The notes below the pieces were generated by a model. It was given only the letters and a program-made list of their open reading frames with translations, searched no databases and was not told the DNA's origin. A DNA stretch of 41,821 bases from Algoriphagus aquimarinus. Its GTDB lineage: Bacteria; Bacteroidota; Bacteroidia; Cytophagales; Cyclobacteriaceae. Positions 1 to 6,613 of this stretch are shown here, piece by piece; the stretch's first letter is position 1; the number at the start of each line of letters is the position of its first letter. The DNA is taken from positions 1-41,821 of the forward strand of contig NZ_FOKK01000008.1 in the NCBI RefSeq assembly GCF_900112005.1, read 5' to 3'. A program made the position numbers and the translations under genes.

Positions 1-74
1 CGTTCTTCCCAACTCAAAGAACCACCTGTTCTTATCTTCTTTTGCTGTCTTTTCATAGTTTACGTTTTGTGTAA

Positions 75-566
75 ACCTATTCTAGGACAAGTCAATCTTT
101 AAAAGGGACGGATTTTTATAAGGGCTCCCTGACAGACAGCAGCGGAAATCCCTTTCCCCTAGAGCAGTTGGAGGGAAAAACAGTGGTAATGAGTTTCTGG
201 GTGAACGGCTGCAAGTTCTGTATGCGCTATTATCAGCAGACGCTCAAACCAGTATTCGAACAACTGAAGGATGATCCTGATATCCTCTTTGTGTCAGTAA
301 ATGCTGATAACAGTTTGGATAACTGGGAGAAAGGACTGAGCTCAGGTCGGTATGTACATCCTGATATGATCAATTTACATGAGACGCCCGGTACAGGACT
401 ATTGGATTATTACAAAATAGCTTCTTTTCCTCAGAAGCTATTTGTGGACGCTGATAATCGCCTCCTGCTGATCACCCGCCAGCAGTATAAACCTGAAAAA
501 CTTATTGAGCTGATCAGGCAAATGAAAAATGAAACTGCTGAAGAATTGTCCACCCTTACCCCATAA
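75..566 (+). CDS. Thioredoxin-like (TlpA/redoxin) protein, 5' end missing or frameshifted
   Basis: A thioredoxin-fold protein, probably exported and acting outside the cytoplasm as a disulfide reductase or isomerase. The readable frame shows the family pattern: Gly-Lys-Thr-Val-Val followed by a Phe-Trp strand, the active site Cys-Lys-Phe-Cys, and a cis-proline segment (ASFPQKLFVD). No ATG or GTG lies in this frame; the only near-start is TTG at 168, which would cut the beta strand before the CxxC site. The frame is open back to 75, and frame 1 of bases 1-99 encodes a hydrophobic signal-like stretch (LIFFCCLFIVYVLC, then LGQ). One missing base in the T/A run at 98-104 would join the two, so the gene probably starts left of the window. 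It ends 4 bases before the SusC gene, so the two are probably co-transcribed. Fold is confident; start and integrity are not. Confidence 0.7.
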   Translation, partial: TYSRTSQSLKGTDFYKGSLTDSSGNPFPLEQLEGKTVVMSFWVNGCKFCMRYYQQTLKPVFEQLKDDPDILFVSVNADNSLDNWEKGLSSGRYVHPDMINLHETPGTGLLDYYKIASFPQKLFVDADNRLLLITRQQYKPEKLIELIRQMKNETAEELSTLTP

Positions 567-570
567 GAAA

Positions 571-3500
571 ATGAAAAGATTAGTAACGATACTGACATTT
601 ATGTGCCTGATAGGCACTCTTTGTAAGGCCCAGAATCAGGCTTCATCCATCAGAGGGCAGGTTTTTAGCCAGGATGACATGCTGCCGCTGAGTGGCGCAC
701 TGGTGACCCTTGGGGATTCACTTCAGCTGACTATCACAGATGAGAATGGGTATTTTGAAGTTAAAGCTGCTCCTGGAGAATATTTACTCAAGGTGTCCTT
801 TCTCGGGATGGAAAGTAAATCACTTCCGGTCACCTTTCCTTCCGGGGAGCTTCTGCGGATTGAGCTGGAGCATGATCAGAGTGAATTACAGGAAGTGGTG
901 GTCATGTCCACAGGGTATCAGTCCCTTCCTGCAGAACGGGTAACAGGTTCATTTGTCTCTCTGGACGAAAAGCTTGTGTTTAGGAAGGTCAGTTCGGATT
1001 TTATTGACCGCCTGGAGGATGTCTCTCCCGGCGTATCGTTCAACCGTGGTCCGAATACCGGCAGGGATCAGATTTCTATCAGGGGAAGATCAACCCTTTT
1101 TGCAAACACTGCTCCCCTTATCGTTGTGGATAATTTTCCATACGACGGTCCCCTGGAAAGCATCAATCCCAATGACATCGAACAGATCACTGTGCTAAAG
1201 GATGCTGCCGCAGCTTCTATTTGGGGTGCGCGGGCAGGGAATGGGGTTATAGTGGTCACCACTAAATCTGGGGCACAGGCCTCAGCACCGCGGGTGAGTT
1301 TTAACAGTTCGGTGAATGTGTTTGAAAAAACTGATCCCTTTTATGTCCCACAGATGAATATGGGGGAGTTTGTAGAAATAGAAAGACAGCTGTTTGCAAA
1401 CAAATATTACCGCTCGCAGGAAAACAGCCGAAACAAAAATGCATTGTCACCGGTGGTAGAAGCCTTAATAGCAGAAAGGGATGGTTTACTGTCCTCAGAA
1501 GCGGCAGAATCTCTGATATCAAGTTACAAAGGACAGGACTTAAGACGGGATCTTGCAGACTATTACTATCGATCCAGAATCAGTCAGCAATATGCACTTT
1601 CCCTCAATGGTGGATCAACCTCCAATACCTATTATTTCAGCGTGGGGTATGACAGAAACCTACAGGGAGTGACTGGAAACAAGGATGAAAGATGGACCAT
1701 TCAGGCAAAGAATTCCTGGTCTTTTGCCAAGGATAAACTGAAATGGTCAGTAGGTCTTTACCTGACCCAGTCGGATGATACCGGAACTACCGATATCCCT
1801 CAAAGCTTCCCTTATGCCAGTCTTGCAGACGAGCAGGGAGAGCCTCTTCCCATATACAGGAATTTATCCTCGAGATACATCAGTTCTGTTCAAGGATTGG
1901 GCTTGCTGGATTGGAAGAATGTGCCGCTCAATGAACGGGGGAAGCTGGATGAGAACGCTAGGGTATTGGACGGCCGCTTTCAAACGGCCCTGACAGTACT
2001 GCCTCTAGAAGGGCTTAGTGCCACACTTTCTTATCAATACTGGACAAACCGAAGCAACACCAGAAACAGAAACCCTGCGTCTTCTTATTATGTGAGGGAT
2101 TTGTTCAACCGTTTTTCTTACCTGACGGAGTCGGGGACGGTTCAGCATTATCTTCCACAAGGTGATATCCTCGACCTGTCCAATGCTACTTCGTATTCCC
2201 AAACGCTGAGAGGAGTGGTGAACTACACCAAAGAATGGTCGGATATGCACCGACTCGCTGTGCTGGCAGGTTCGGAAATCCGTGATTTATCCTCTATTTC
2301 AGATGAGGTGAGGTATTATGGCTACAATGATGCGCTCGGCACAAGTTCAGTAGTTGATTACCTGACGCGTTTCCCCTATTTCTATAACCCAGCTGCCAGC
2401 GCTACCATTGAATCAGGGATGAGTCATAGCGGACTGACCGACAGGTTTGTTTCTTTTTATGGAAATGCAGGCTATACCTTCAGAAAAAAATTCGATGTAA
2501 CCGTGAGCATCAGAAAAGACCAGTCCAACTTTTTTGGAGTTGATGCAAATGACAGGGGAGTTCCACTTTGGTCCGCCGGGTTGGGCTGGACTTTGAGTGA
2601 GGAGCCGTTCTCAGGATTTCTTAATGATTCATATTTGAAATTGAGGATGAGTTATGGCTATAGCGGAAATCTGGACAAATCCCTATCAGGACTGCTTACC
2701 GCTGCTTACTACAATCAACCTAATTATGCCTATATACCGAATATGCCAGCTGCCACTGTCCAGAATCCGCCAAATCCAGGGCTGCGATGGGAAAAGGTAG
2801 GAATCACCAATGCAGGGGTGGATTTCGAATCCAAATCAGGAAGATGGACGGGTACCTTTGAATATTATGTTAAAAAAGGCGAGGATCTAATCGGTCAGTA
2901 TGAGGTGCCCATATCTACCGGGCTATCCAGGGTAACGGGAAATTATGCCCAAAGCAGGACGAATGGTATAGACCTCATTTTGGGAGCCAGATGGATTGAT
3001 AGAAGCGTGACCTGGAAGTCCGATTTTTTCCTAAGCCAAGTTAAGGATAAAGTGACCAGGGTAGATGTAGATCAAACGGGGTCAAGCCTGATCAACGCTG
3101 TAAATTCCGCAATACCCTTTCCTGTGGAAGGGAAACCTCTTTTTTCAGTCTATTCCTATGAATGGGCCGGATTGAATCCAGATACAGGCAACCCACAGGG
3201 GATAATGGACGGGGAAGTAAGTGAAGAGTACATTCCCATTATCACTACAGCCAGTCCGGAAACACTGGTCTATCATGGTCCGGCACGTCCCACTGTTTTT
3301 GGGTCATTGAGGAATACAGTCGGATGGAAAGGATTCAGTCTATCAGTAAACATCACGTATAGGTTAGGCTACTATTACCGTCGCAGATCAATTGATTATG
3401 CCTCACTGCTACGTGGACAGATAGGTCATGGTGATTACGAAAGCCGCTGGAAAAATCCAGGGGATGAGCAGCAGACCCAGATCCCTTCCATGCCAGCTTC

Positions 3501-3765
3501 AGCAAGCAGTACAAGAAATTTATTTTACTCAAATTCTGCAATTCTGGTGGAGAAAGGAGATCATATAAGACTTCAGGATATAAGGCTTGGGTATTCTTTT
3601 ATAAAGACGGAGCGGCCATGGCTTCCATTACGCAGTGCTGAACTGTATGGCTATGCCAACAATCTTGGGATTCTGTGGAAAGCTTCCGATGATTCGCTTG
3701 ATCCTGATTTCCAAACTGCTAAACCACTTTCTTCATTTGCCTTAGGCTTAAAAATCGATTTCTAA
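571..3765 (+). CDS. SusC/RagA-type TonB-dependent outer-membrane receptor
   Basis: Outer-membrane TonB-dependent transporter of 1064 residues, usual for SusC-like proteins. A signal peptide occupies about residues 1-20, followed by a carboxypeptidase-regulatory-like beta domain (about 26-105), a TonB-box region with EVVV and GYQ, the plug (about 115-238) and the beta barrel. The SusC signature is clear: NPNDIEQITVLKDAAAASIW at about 199-218, then GARAGNGVI. The open frame extends to an ATG at 529, but the ATG at 571 is chosen because it starts directly with the signal peptide (MKRLVTILTF) and clears the upstream stop. The thioredoxin-like gene lies 4 bases upstream and the SusD gene 96 bases downstream. 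The substrate is unknown; no glycoside hydrolase or peptidase is nearby, so this is not a typical polysaccharide locus. Confidence 0.95.
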   Translation: MKRLVTILTFMCLIGTLCKAQNQASSIRGQVFSQDDMLPLSGALVTLGDSLQLTITDENGYFEVKAAPGEYLLKVSFLGMESKSLPVTFPSGELLRIELEHDQSELQEVVVMSTGYQSLPAERVTGSFVSLDEKLVFRKVSSDFIDRLEDVSPGVSFNRGPNTGRDQISIRGRSTLFANTAPLIVVDNFPYDGPLESINPNDIEQITVLKDAAAASIWGARAGNGVIVVTTKSGAQASAPRVSFNSSVNVFEKTDPFYVPQMNMGEFVEIERQLFANKYYRSQENSRNKNALSPVVEALIAERDGLLSSEAAESLISSYKGQDLRRDLADYYYRSRISQQYALSLNGGSTSNTYYFSVGYDRNLQGVTGNKDERWTIQAKNSWSFAKDKLKWSVGLYLTQSDDTGTTDIPQSFPYASLADEQGEPLPIYRNLSSRYISSVQGLGLLDWKNVPLNERGKLDENARVLDGRFQTALTVLPLEGLSATLSYQYWTNRSNTRNRNPASSYYVRDLFNRFSYLTESGTVQHYLPQGDILDLSNATSYSQTLRGVVNYTKEWSDMHRLAVLAGSEIRDLSSISDEVRYYGYNDALGTSSVVDYLTRFPYFYNPAASATIESGMSHSGLTDRFVSFYGNAGYTFRKKFDVTVSIRKDQSNFFGVDANDRGVPLWSAGLGWTLSEEPFSGFLNDSYLKLRMSYGYSGNLDKSLSGLLTAAYYNQPNYAYIPNMPAATVQNPPNPGLRWEKVGITNAGVDFESKSGRWTGTFEYYVKKGEDLIGQYEVPISTGLSRVTGNYAQSRTNGIDLILGARWIDRSVTWKSDFFLSQVKDKVTRVDVDQTGSSLINAVNSAIPFPVEGKPLFSVYSYEWAGLNPDTGNPQGIMDGEVSEEYIPIITTASPETLVYHGPARPTVFGSLRNTVGWKGFSLSVNITYRLGYYYRRRSIDYASLLRGQIGHGDYESRWKNPGDEQQTQIPSMPASASSTRNLFYSNSAILVEKGDHIRLQDIRLGYSFIKTERPWLPLRSAELYGYANNLGILWKASDDSLDPDFQTAKPLSSFALGLKIDF

Positions 3766-3861
3766 TCTTAGGGGTAAACGTGCCTGGCTTTCTTCATAAG
3801 GTTAAATGTACCAATCAGACACTGGTAGGTAAATCCTACCACCCCTTCTTATTCCAATATT

Positions 3862-5187
3862 ATGATAAAAAATACTTCATACACCTATCTGTTCGCGCTG
3901 ATGTTGTTTAGCGCATGCAGCGGTTTCCTTGATGAGAAGCCAAATAAAAATATCCTCGTGCCCGAATCTGTTTCAGAGTATGAGGCTTTGATAGATAATT
4001 ATGACCAGATTAATTTGACTCCAGTTTTACCATTTGTGTATGCGGATGATTATTATACCTTAGCATCCAATTGGCAGCGGTTTATGCCTTGGCAGCAAAA
4101 TGCCTATTTGTGGTCAGATGATCCCTACCTCCCCGATGAGAGCCCTCTGGATTATTTTCTGATGTATCGAAAAATTTTCAATGCCAATATTATCCTGGAT
4201 AAAGTGAATACGGCTCCCGAATGGTCTGTGGACGATCTGAATAGATTGAAAGGCAAAGCCCTGTTCTGGAGAGCGCATGCTTATTATGAACTGGCTGTTC
4301 TACATCTTCCTATACCGGAAAGTGGTTTTGATGAGTCGGATTATTTTATTCCCTTGGTGACAGATGCTGAGCTTGGGTCAACCAAAGAGAATGCCAATGC
4401 CGGGGAAATATTTTCCATGATCCTGGGAGATTTAGAGAATTCTCTTTCACTTCTTCCGGAAATACCTGAGTATGCTTCCCAGCCTTCCAAATATGCAGGG
4501 TATGCACTATTGGCAAGGATTAATCTGTACTTAGGTAAGTACGAAAATGCTAGGGAATATGCCGAGCAGGTATTGGCAGGACCATTCACTTTAATGGATT
4601 ATGGAATGCTGGACAGTACATCATCGTATCCTTTTAACCTATTCAATTCCGAGACGGTGTTGTTCACAAATATGGCAAGCCAGGGAACCGTGTCAAATGA
4701 TAACATAGCTTTTATTACTGCCGATTTAATGGGAAGTTTTGACTCGCTAGATCTAAGGCTTCCACTGTATACTTTTTCCAATGATTTCGGGACGGTATCC
4801 TTTCGAGGAAGCTATACCGGAGATTATTCCGTCTTTACGGGAATAGGATTGGATGAGGTTTATCTGATATTGGCTGAAAGTAATGTCCGGTTGGGAAATG
4901 AGGAAGAGGGATTGGGAAATCTGGTTTCCCTGCTCGAGAAGAGGTATTCCGGCCAAATTCCAATACTGTTAGGAGAAGAAGTATTGTTGGAAACTGTTCT
5001 TTCTGAGAGAAGGAAGTCTTTGCTGTTCAGAGGTCAGCGATGGGCTGACTTAAAAAGATTCAGCTATTGGGATAACCAGTACTATATTTTGAAAAGAAGT
5101 CTGGAAGAGGAGGAGATTCTATTTGAATCAAAGCCTGAGAATTTTCAGTTGAAAATTGCCCAGAGAGAACTGGCTTTTATGAAATAG
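3862..5187 (+). CDS. SusD/RagB-family outer-membrane lipoprotein
   Basis: Surface lipoprotein partner of the SusC-like transporter, forming the substrate-capturing lid. The N-terminus has a lipoprotein signal (residues 1-18) ending in LFSA followed by Cys19, then FLDEKPNKN, a typical SusD start. The middle holds TPR-like helices (FWRAHAYYELA; YALLARINLYLGKYENAREY), and the C-terminal part has LDEVYLILAESNVRLGN and ERRKSLLFRGQRWADLKRF, the conserved SusD C-terminal motifs. At 441 residues it is at the short end of the family. It follows the SusC gene on the same strand. The ligand cannot be told from sequence. Confidence 0.93.
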   Translation: MIKNTSYTYLFALMLFSACSGFLDEKPNKNILVPESVSEYEALIDNYDQINLTPVLPFVYADDYYTLASNWQRFMPWQQNAYLWSDDPYLPDESPLDYFLMYRKIFNANIILDKVNTAPEWSVDDLNRLKGKALFWRAHAYYELAVLHLPIPESGFDESDYFIPLVTDAELGSTKENANAGEIFSMILGDLENSLSLLPEIPEYASQPSKYAGYALLARINLYLGKYENAREYAEQVLAGPFTLMDYGMLDSTSSYPFNLFNSETVLFTNMASQGTVSNDNIAFITADLMGSFDSLDLRLPLYTFSNDFGTVSFRGSYTGDYSVFTGIGLDEVYLILAESNVRLGNEEEGLGNLVSLLEKRYSGQIPILLGEEVLLETVLSERRKSLLFRGQRWADLKRFSYWDNQYYILKRSLEEEEILFESKPENFQLKIAQRELAFMK

Positions 5188-5190
5188 ATC

Positions 5191-5217
5191 AAAAAAAGGC
5201 CGGAGGTTTTCCGGCCT
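5191..5217 (-). terminator. Rho-independent terminator between convergent genes
   Basis: An 8-bp perfect stem (AGGCCGGA at 5197-5204, TCCGGCCT at 5210-5217) with a 5-base loop. On the minus strand it is followed by seven T residues (5197-5191), so it mainly serves the DUF6520 gene. The hairpin may also stop the SusD transcript arriving from the other side, where the T tract is poor. Confidence 0.75.
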
Positions 5218-5225
5218 GATTTACT

Positions 5226-5507
5226 TTATTCCGCTTGCGGAATATCCTCGTCATGAAGTACAAACAATTTATTGGTACTTCCTGATAGAGGCTGTCCCAT
5301 CCCGAATGCCTGGTCATATAGACAGGTTTGGTCTGGAGAATTGTTGCACTCATAAGAGGTAGGCCCAGGTGTTTCATTGGTGACATCATACCAAATTCCG
5401 CCAGACTGTCCAAATTCACCGACGTTTTTCGGGCTGGTGAAGGCAAACGCTGCAAATGCTGCCAAAACAAATGCAAAAAGGGGTAATCTTTTAATTAAAT
5501 TATTCAT
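5226..5507 (-). CDS. DUF6520-type small secreted peptide with a cysteine pair
   Basis: A 93-residue exported protein matching, from memory, the Bacteroidota DUF6520 family: a signal peptide of about 23 residues (MNNLIKRLPLFAFVLAAFAA...), then a short polar domain with WYDVTNETPGPTSYEC and a second cysteine in TCLY. The two cysteines, eight residues apart, could form a disulfide. Function of the family is unknown to me. It is convergent with the SusD gene and lies downstream of the MauE-like gene on the same strand, separated by a 382-base gap. A secreted Cys-pair peptide beside a MauE-like redox membrane protein and a CxxC thioredoxin suggests, as inference, that this peptide is a substrate of extracytoplasmic thiol chemistry. 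Confidence 0.8.
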   Translation of the reverse strand: MNNLIKRLPLFAFVLAAFAAFAFTSPKNVGEFGQSGGIWYDVTNETPGPTSYECNNSPDQTCLYDQAFGMGQPLSGSTNKLFVLHDEDIPQAE

Positions 5508-5658
5508 CGTTATGTCCTGTTTTTTAACAGATCAAAAACAGGGAAACCGTTTGGGATCCCGAGCTGAAACAAGTTTATTTCCTTCGGGATGTGGTTAAAG
5601 TGCCTACTCTGTTAAGGGTTTTCGGCATGTCCCTTTATACATCGCCCAGTGTAGTTTG

Positions 5659-5684
5659 GAGTCTCCACTTCCAGACTCGGAGAC
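5659..5684. repeat. Overlapping, mutually exclusive inverted repeats
   Basis: GAGTCT (5659-5664) pairs with AGACTC (5673-5678), while the overlapping GTCTCC (5661-5666) pairs with GGAGAC (5679-5684). Both pairings cannot exist at once. This could be a structural switch in the DUF6520 leader or a REP-like palindromic repeat; no second copy was noticed in the window. Confidence 0.45.
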
Positions 5685-5734
5685 AGGCGAAGTAAGTAAT
5701 GGGTTTGATTTAATTCTTATTTGTGTAATTTTTT

Positions 5735-5770
5735 GGGGTGGGATAATGCCTTTTCCTGCCCCGTTTTTTT
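5735..5770 (+). terminator. Orphan plus-strand terminator-like hairpin
   Basis: GGGGTGGG (5735-5742) pairs with CCTGCCCC (5755-5762) using two G-T wobbles, followed by a seven-T run (5764-5770). It points along the plus strand, where no gene has been called since the SusD stop at 5187, so it may end an unrecognised small RNA or be incidental. Confidence 0.4.
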
Positions 5771-5777
5771 GATTAAT

Positions 5778-5798
5778 TAGAATTTGTGTCACATTCTA
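5778..5798. promoter_or_regulatory. 21-bp imperfect palindrome, possible operator
   Basis: Arms TAGAATnTG and CAnATTCTA around a 3-base centre; 18 of the 20 paired positions are symmetric. The inner TGTGTCACA recalls Crp/Fnr-type half-sites. It lies about 270 bases upstream of the DUF6520 start. A regulator binding here is inference only. Confidence 0.35.
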
Positions 5799-5889
5799 AA
5801 ATTTTTGTAGTCTTTTATGTTGATTATTTGAGTTTTAGTTTAACTTGTATAAGGGATTAGTTGCTGTCACCTAATTGAAAATTAACACC

Positions 5890-6318
5890 TTAAAGCGGGA
5901 CCTTTGGATCCCGCTTTTTTGTGCCTGAAAGTCCTATGATGCTTAGCACAATCATAAAACTGTTCAGCCAGAAATGCTCCGCCCATCCCAGTGATTCCAG
6001 GATCCCAGCACAGTTGCAGGGAATCCTTGGGAAAGCTCCCACCCAGATCAGTCCCACATAAGTGGTGAAGACGGTGAGGAGGAGGATACTTGAGAGGTAT
6101 CCCCACCATCTGCTGACCGAAAAGAGTAGGAGTAAAGCAATCAGCAACTCTGAGATAGGTACAGCAAATGCTAGAATCTCTGCCAATTCCGCCGGAAAGG
6201 TTTGGTTATGAAACGCCTTTTTGCTGGCGTCCCAGCTAATGAGTTTGTCCAATCCTGTATAGGTCCATAAGAGGATCAGCAGGATGCTTGGGATAGCTGA
6301 TTTTTCTGTGTTTTCCAT
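5890..6318 (-). CDS. MauE/DoxX-like redox-associated membrane protein
   Basis: A 142-residue protein with four predicted membrane segments (about 10-27, 45-66, 70-94, 113-131), fitting the MauE/DoxX family of inner-membrane proteins. MauE is needed for disulfide formation in methylamine dehydrogenase maturation; related proteins occur widely in Bacteroidota near thioredoxin-like genes. The signature is PCNC at residues 100-103 (Cys101, Cys103) followed by AGILESLGWAEHFWLN. The two cysteines probably take part in extracytoplasmic thiol exchange (inference). It runs toward the secreted cysteine-pair peptide gene. Its last codons (KKRDPKVPL and stop) lie inside a terminator-like hairpin. Confidence 0.85.
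   Translation of the reverse strand: MENTEKSAIPSILLILLWTYTGLDKLISWDASKKAFHNQTFPAELAEILAFAVPISELLIALLLLFSVSRWWGYLSSILLLTVFTTYVGLIWVGAFPRIPCNCAGILESLGWAEHFWLNSFMIVLSIIGLSGTKKRDPKVPL
5893..5920 (+). terminator. Terminator-like hairpin overlapping the 3' end of the MauE-like gene
   Basis: AAGCGGGA (5893-5900) pairs with TCCCGCTT (5909-5916), followed on the plus strand by T residues to 5920. On the minus strand, where the overlapped gene is read, only three T residues follow. As read, it terminates plus-strand transcription, for which no gene is visible, or acts as an attenuating structure at the 3' end of the MauE-like mRNA. Confidence 0.45.
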
Positions 6319-6513
6319 TCAGTTTCATGTTCAATGGAAAGTTGAGGCTTTTAAAAAAAGGGAATTCACAAGGTGGGTAGTAAACTTAAAAAGTGTATCA
6401 ATTATACAATTTTGAAATTTTTGAAAAATAAAGCCCCTGATTACTTGGTTTTTAGGTAATGTGAATTTAAAATGTACTACTGTTTTTTAACTCAGTAAAG
6501 GCAATAGGCAAAT

Positions 6514-6532
6514 TCAACGGTTGATCATCAAC
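6514..6532. promoter_or_regulatory. Cluster of three TCAAC/GTTGA half-sites over the Crp-terpene synthase promoter
   Basis: TCAAC (6514-6518), GTTGA (6520-6524) and TCAAC (6528-6532) make two overlapping inverted repeats; the second, GTTGAT-C-ATCAAC (6520-6532), is perfect. The array covers the TTG at 6521-6523 proposed as the -33 element. This is where a repressor or autoregulator would bind; the helix-turn-helix of the downstream protein is the obvious candidate, by inference. Confidence 0.45.
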
Positions 6533-6552
6533 TGTAAAGGCAATTATATTTG
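6521..6552 (+). promoter_or_regulatory. Bacteroidota-type promoter for the Crp-terpene synthase operon
   Basis: TTG (6521-6523) and TATATTTG (6545-6552) match the Bacteroidota -33 TTG and -7 TAnnTTTG pattern with 21 bases between. The predicted transcript would begin near 6560 and give a leader of roughly 55 bases before the ATG at 6614. This also argues against the TTG at 6521 being a start codon. Confidence 0.5.
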
Positions 6553-6613
6553 TGGGACTTCGGCAAGGAGTTTAGGAATCGGAAGTATTGTTACATCTTA
6601 TGGATATACCATT

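Larger units (their letters stand above)
5508..5889. other. 382-base gap with hairpins, orphan plus-strand terminator and a palindrome
   Basis: No credible coding gene. A minus-strand frame of 62 codons at 5604-5792 has no recognisable family, no signal peptide and an odd composition, and I do not call it. The gap holds overlapping inverted repeats at 5659-5684, a plus-strand terminator-like hairpin at 5735-5770 and a 21-bp imperfect palindrome at 5778-5798. It probably includes the promoter and leader of the DUF6520 gene and could hold a small plus-strand RNA, but no convincing TAnnTTTG promoter was seen for one. Confidence 0.5.

Noticed and set aside
529..570. Earlier start of the SusC gene at 529
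   Set aside because: It would overlap the upstream gene and place charged residues before a clear signal peptide that begins at 571.
5377..5598. 73-codon plus-strand frame opposite the DUF6520 gene
   Set aside because: It is antisense to a well-supported gene and resembles no known protein.
5604..5792. 62-codon minus-strand frame
   Set aside because: No family, no signal peptide, and it overlaps structured, palindromic DNA.
6521..6613. N-terminal extension of the Crp-terpene synthase from TTG 6521
   Set aside because: The stretch contains a good -7 promoter element (6545-6552), has no similarity to the Crp fold and begins with a weak TTG; ATG 6614 fits the family start.
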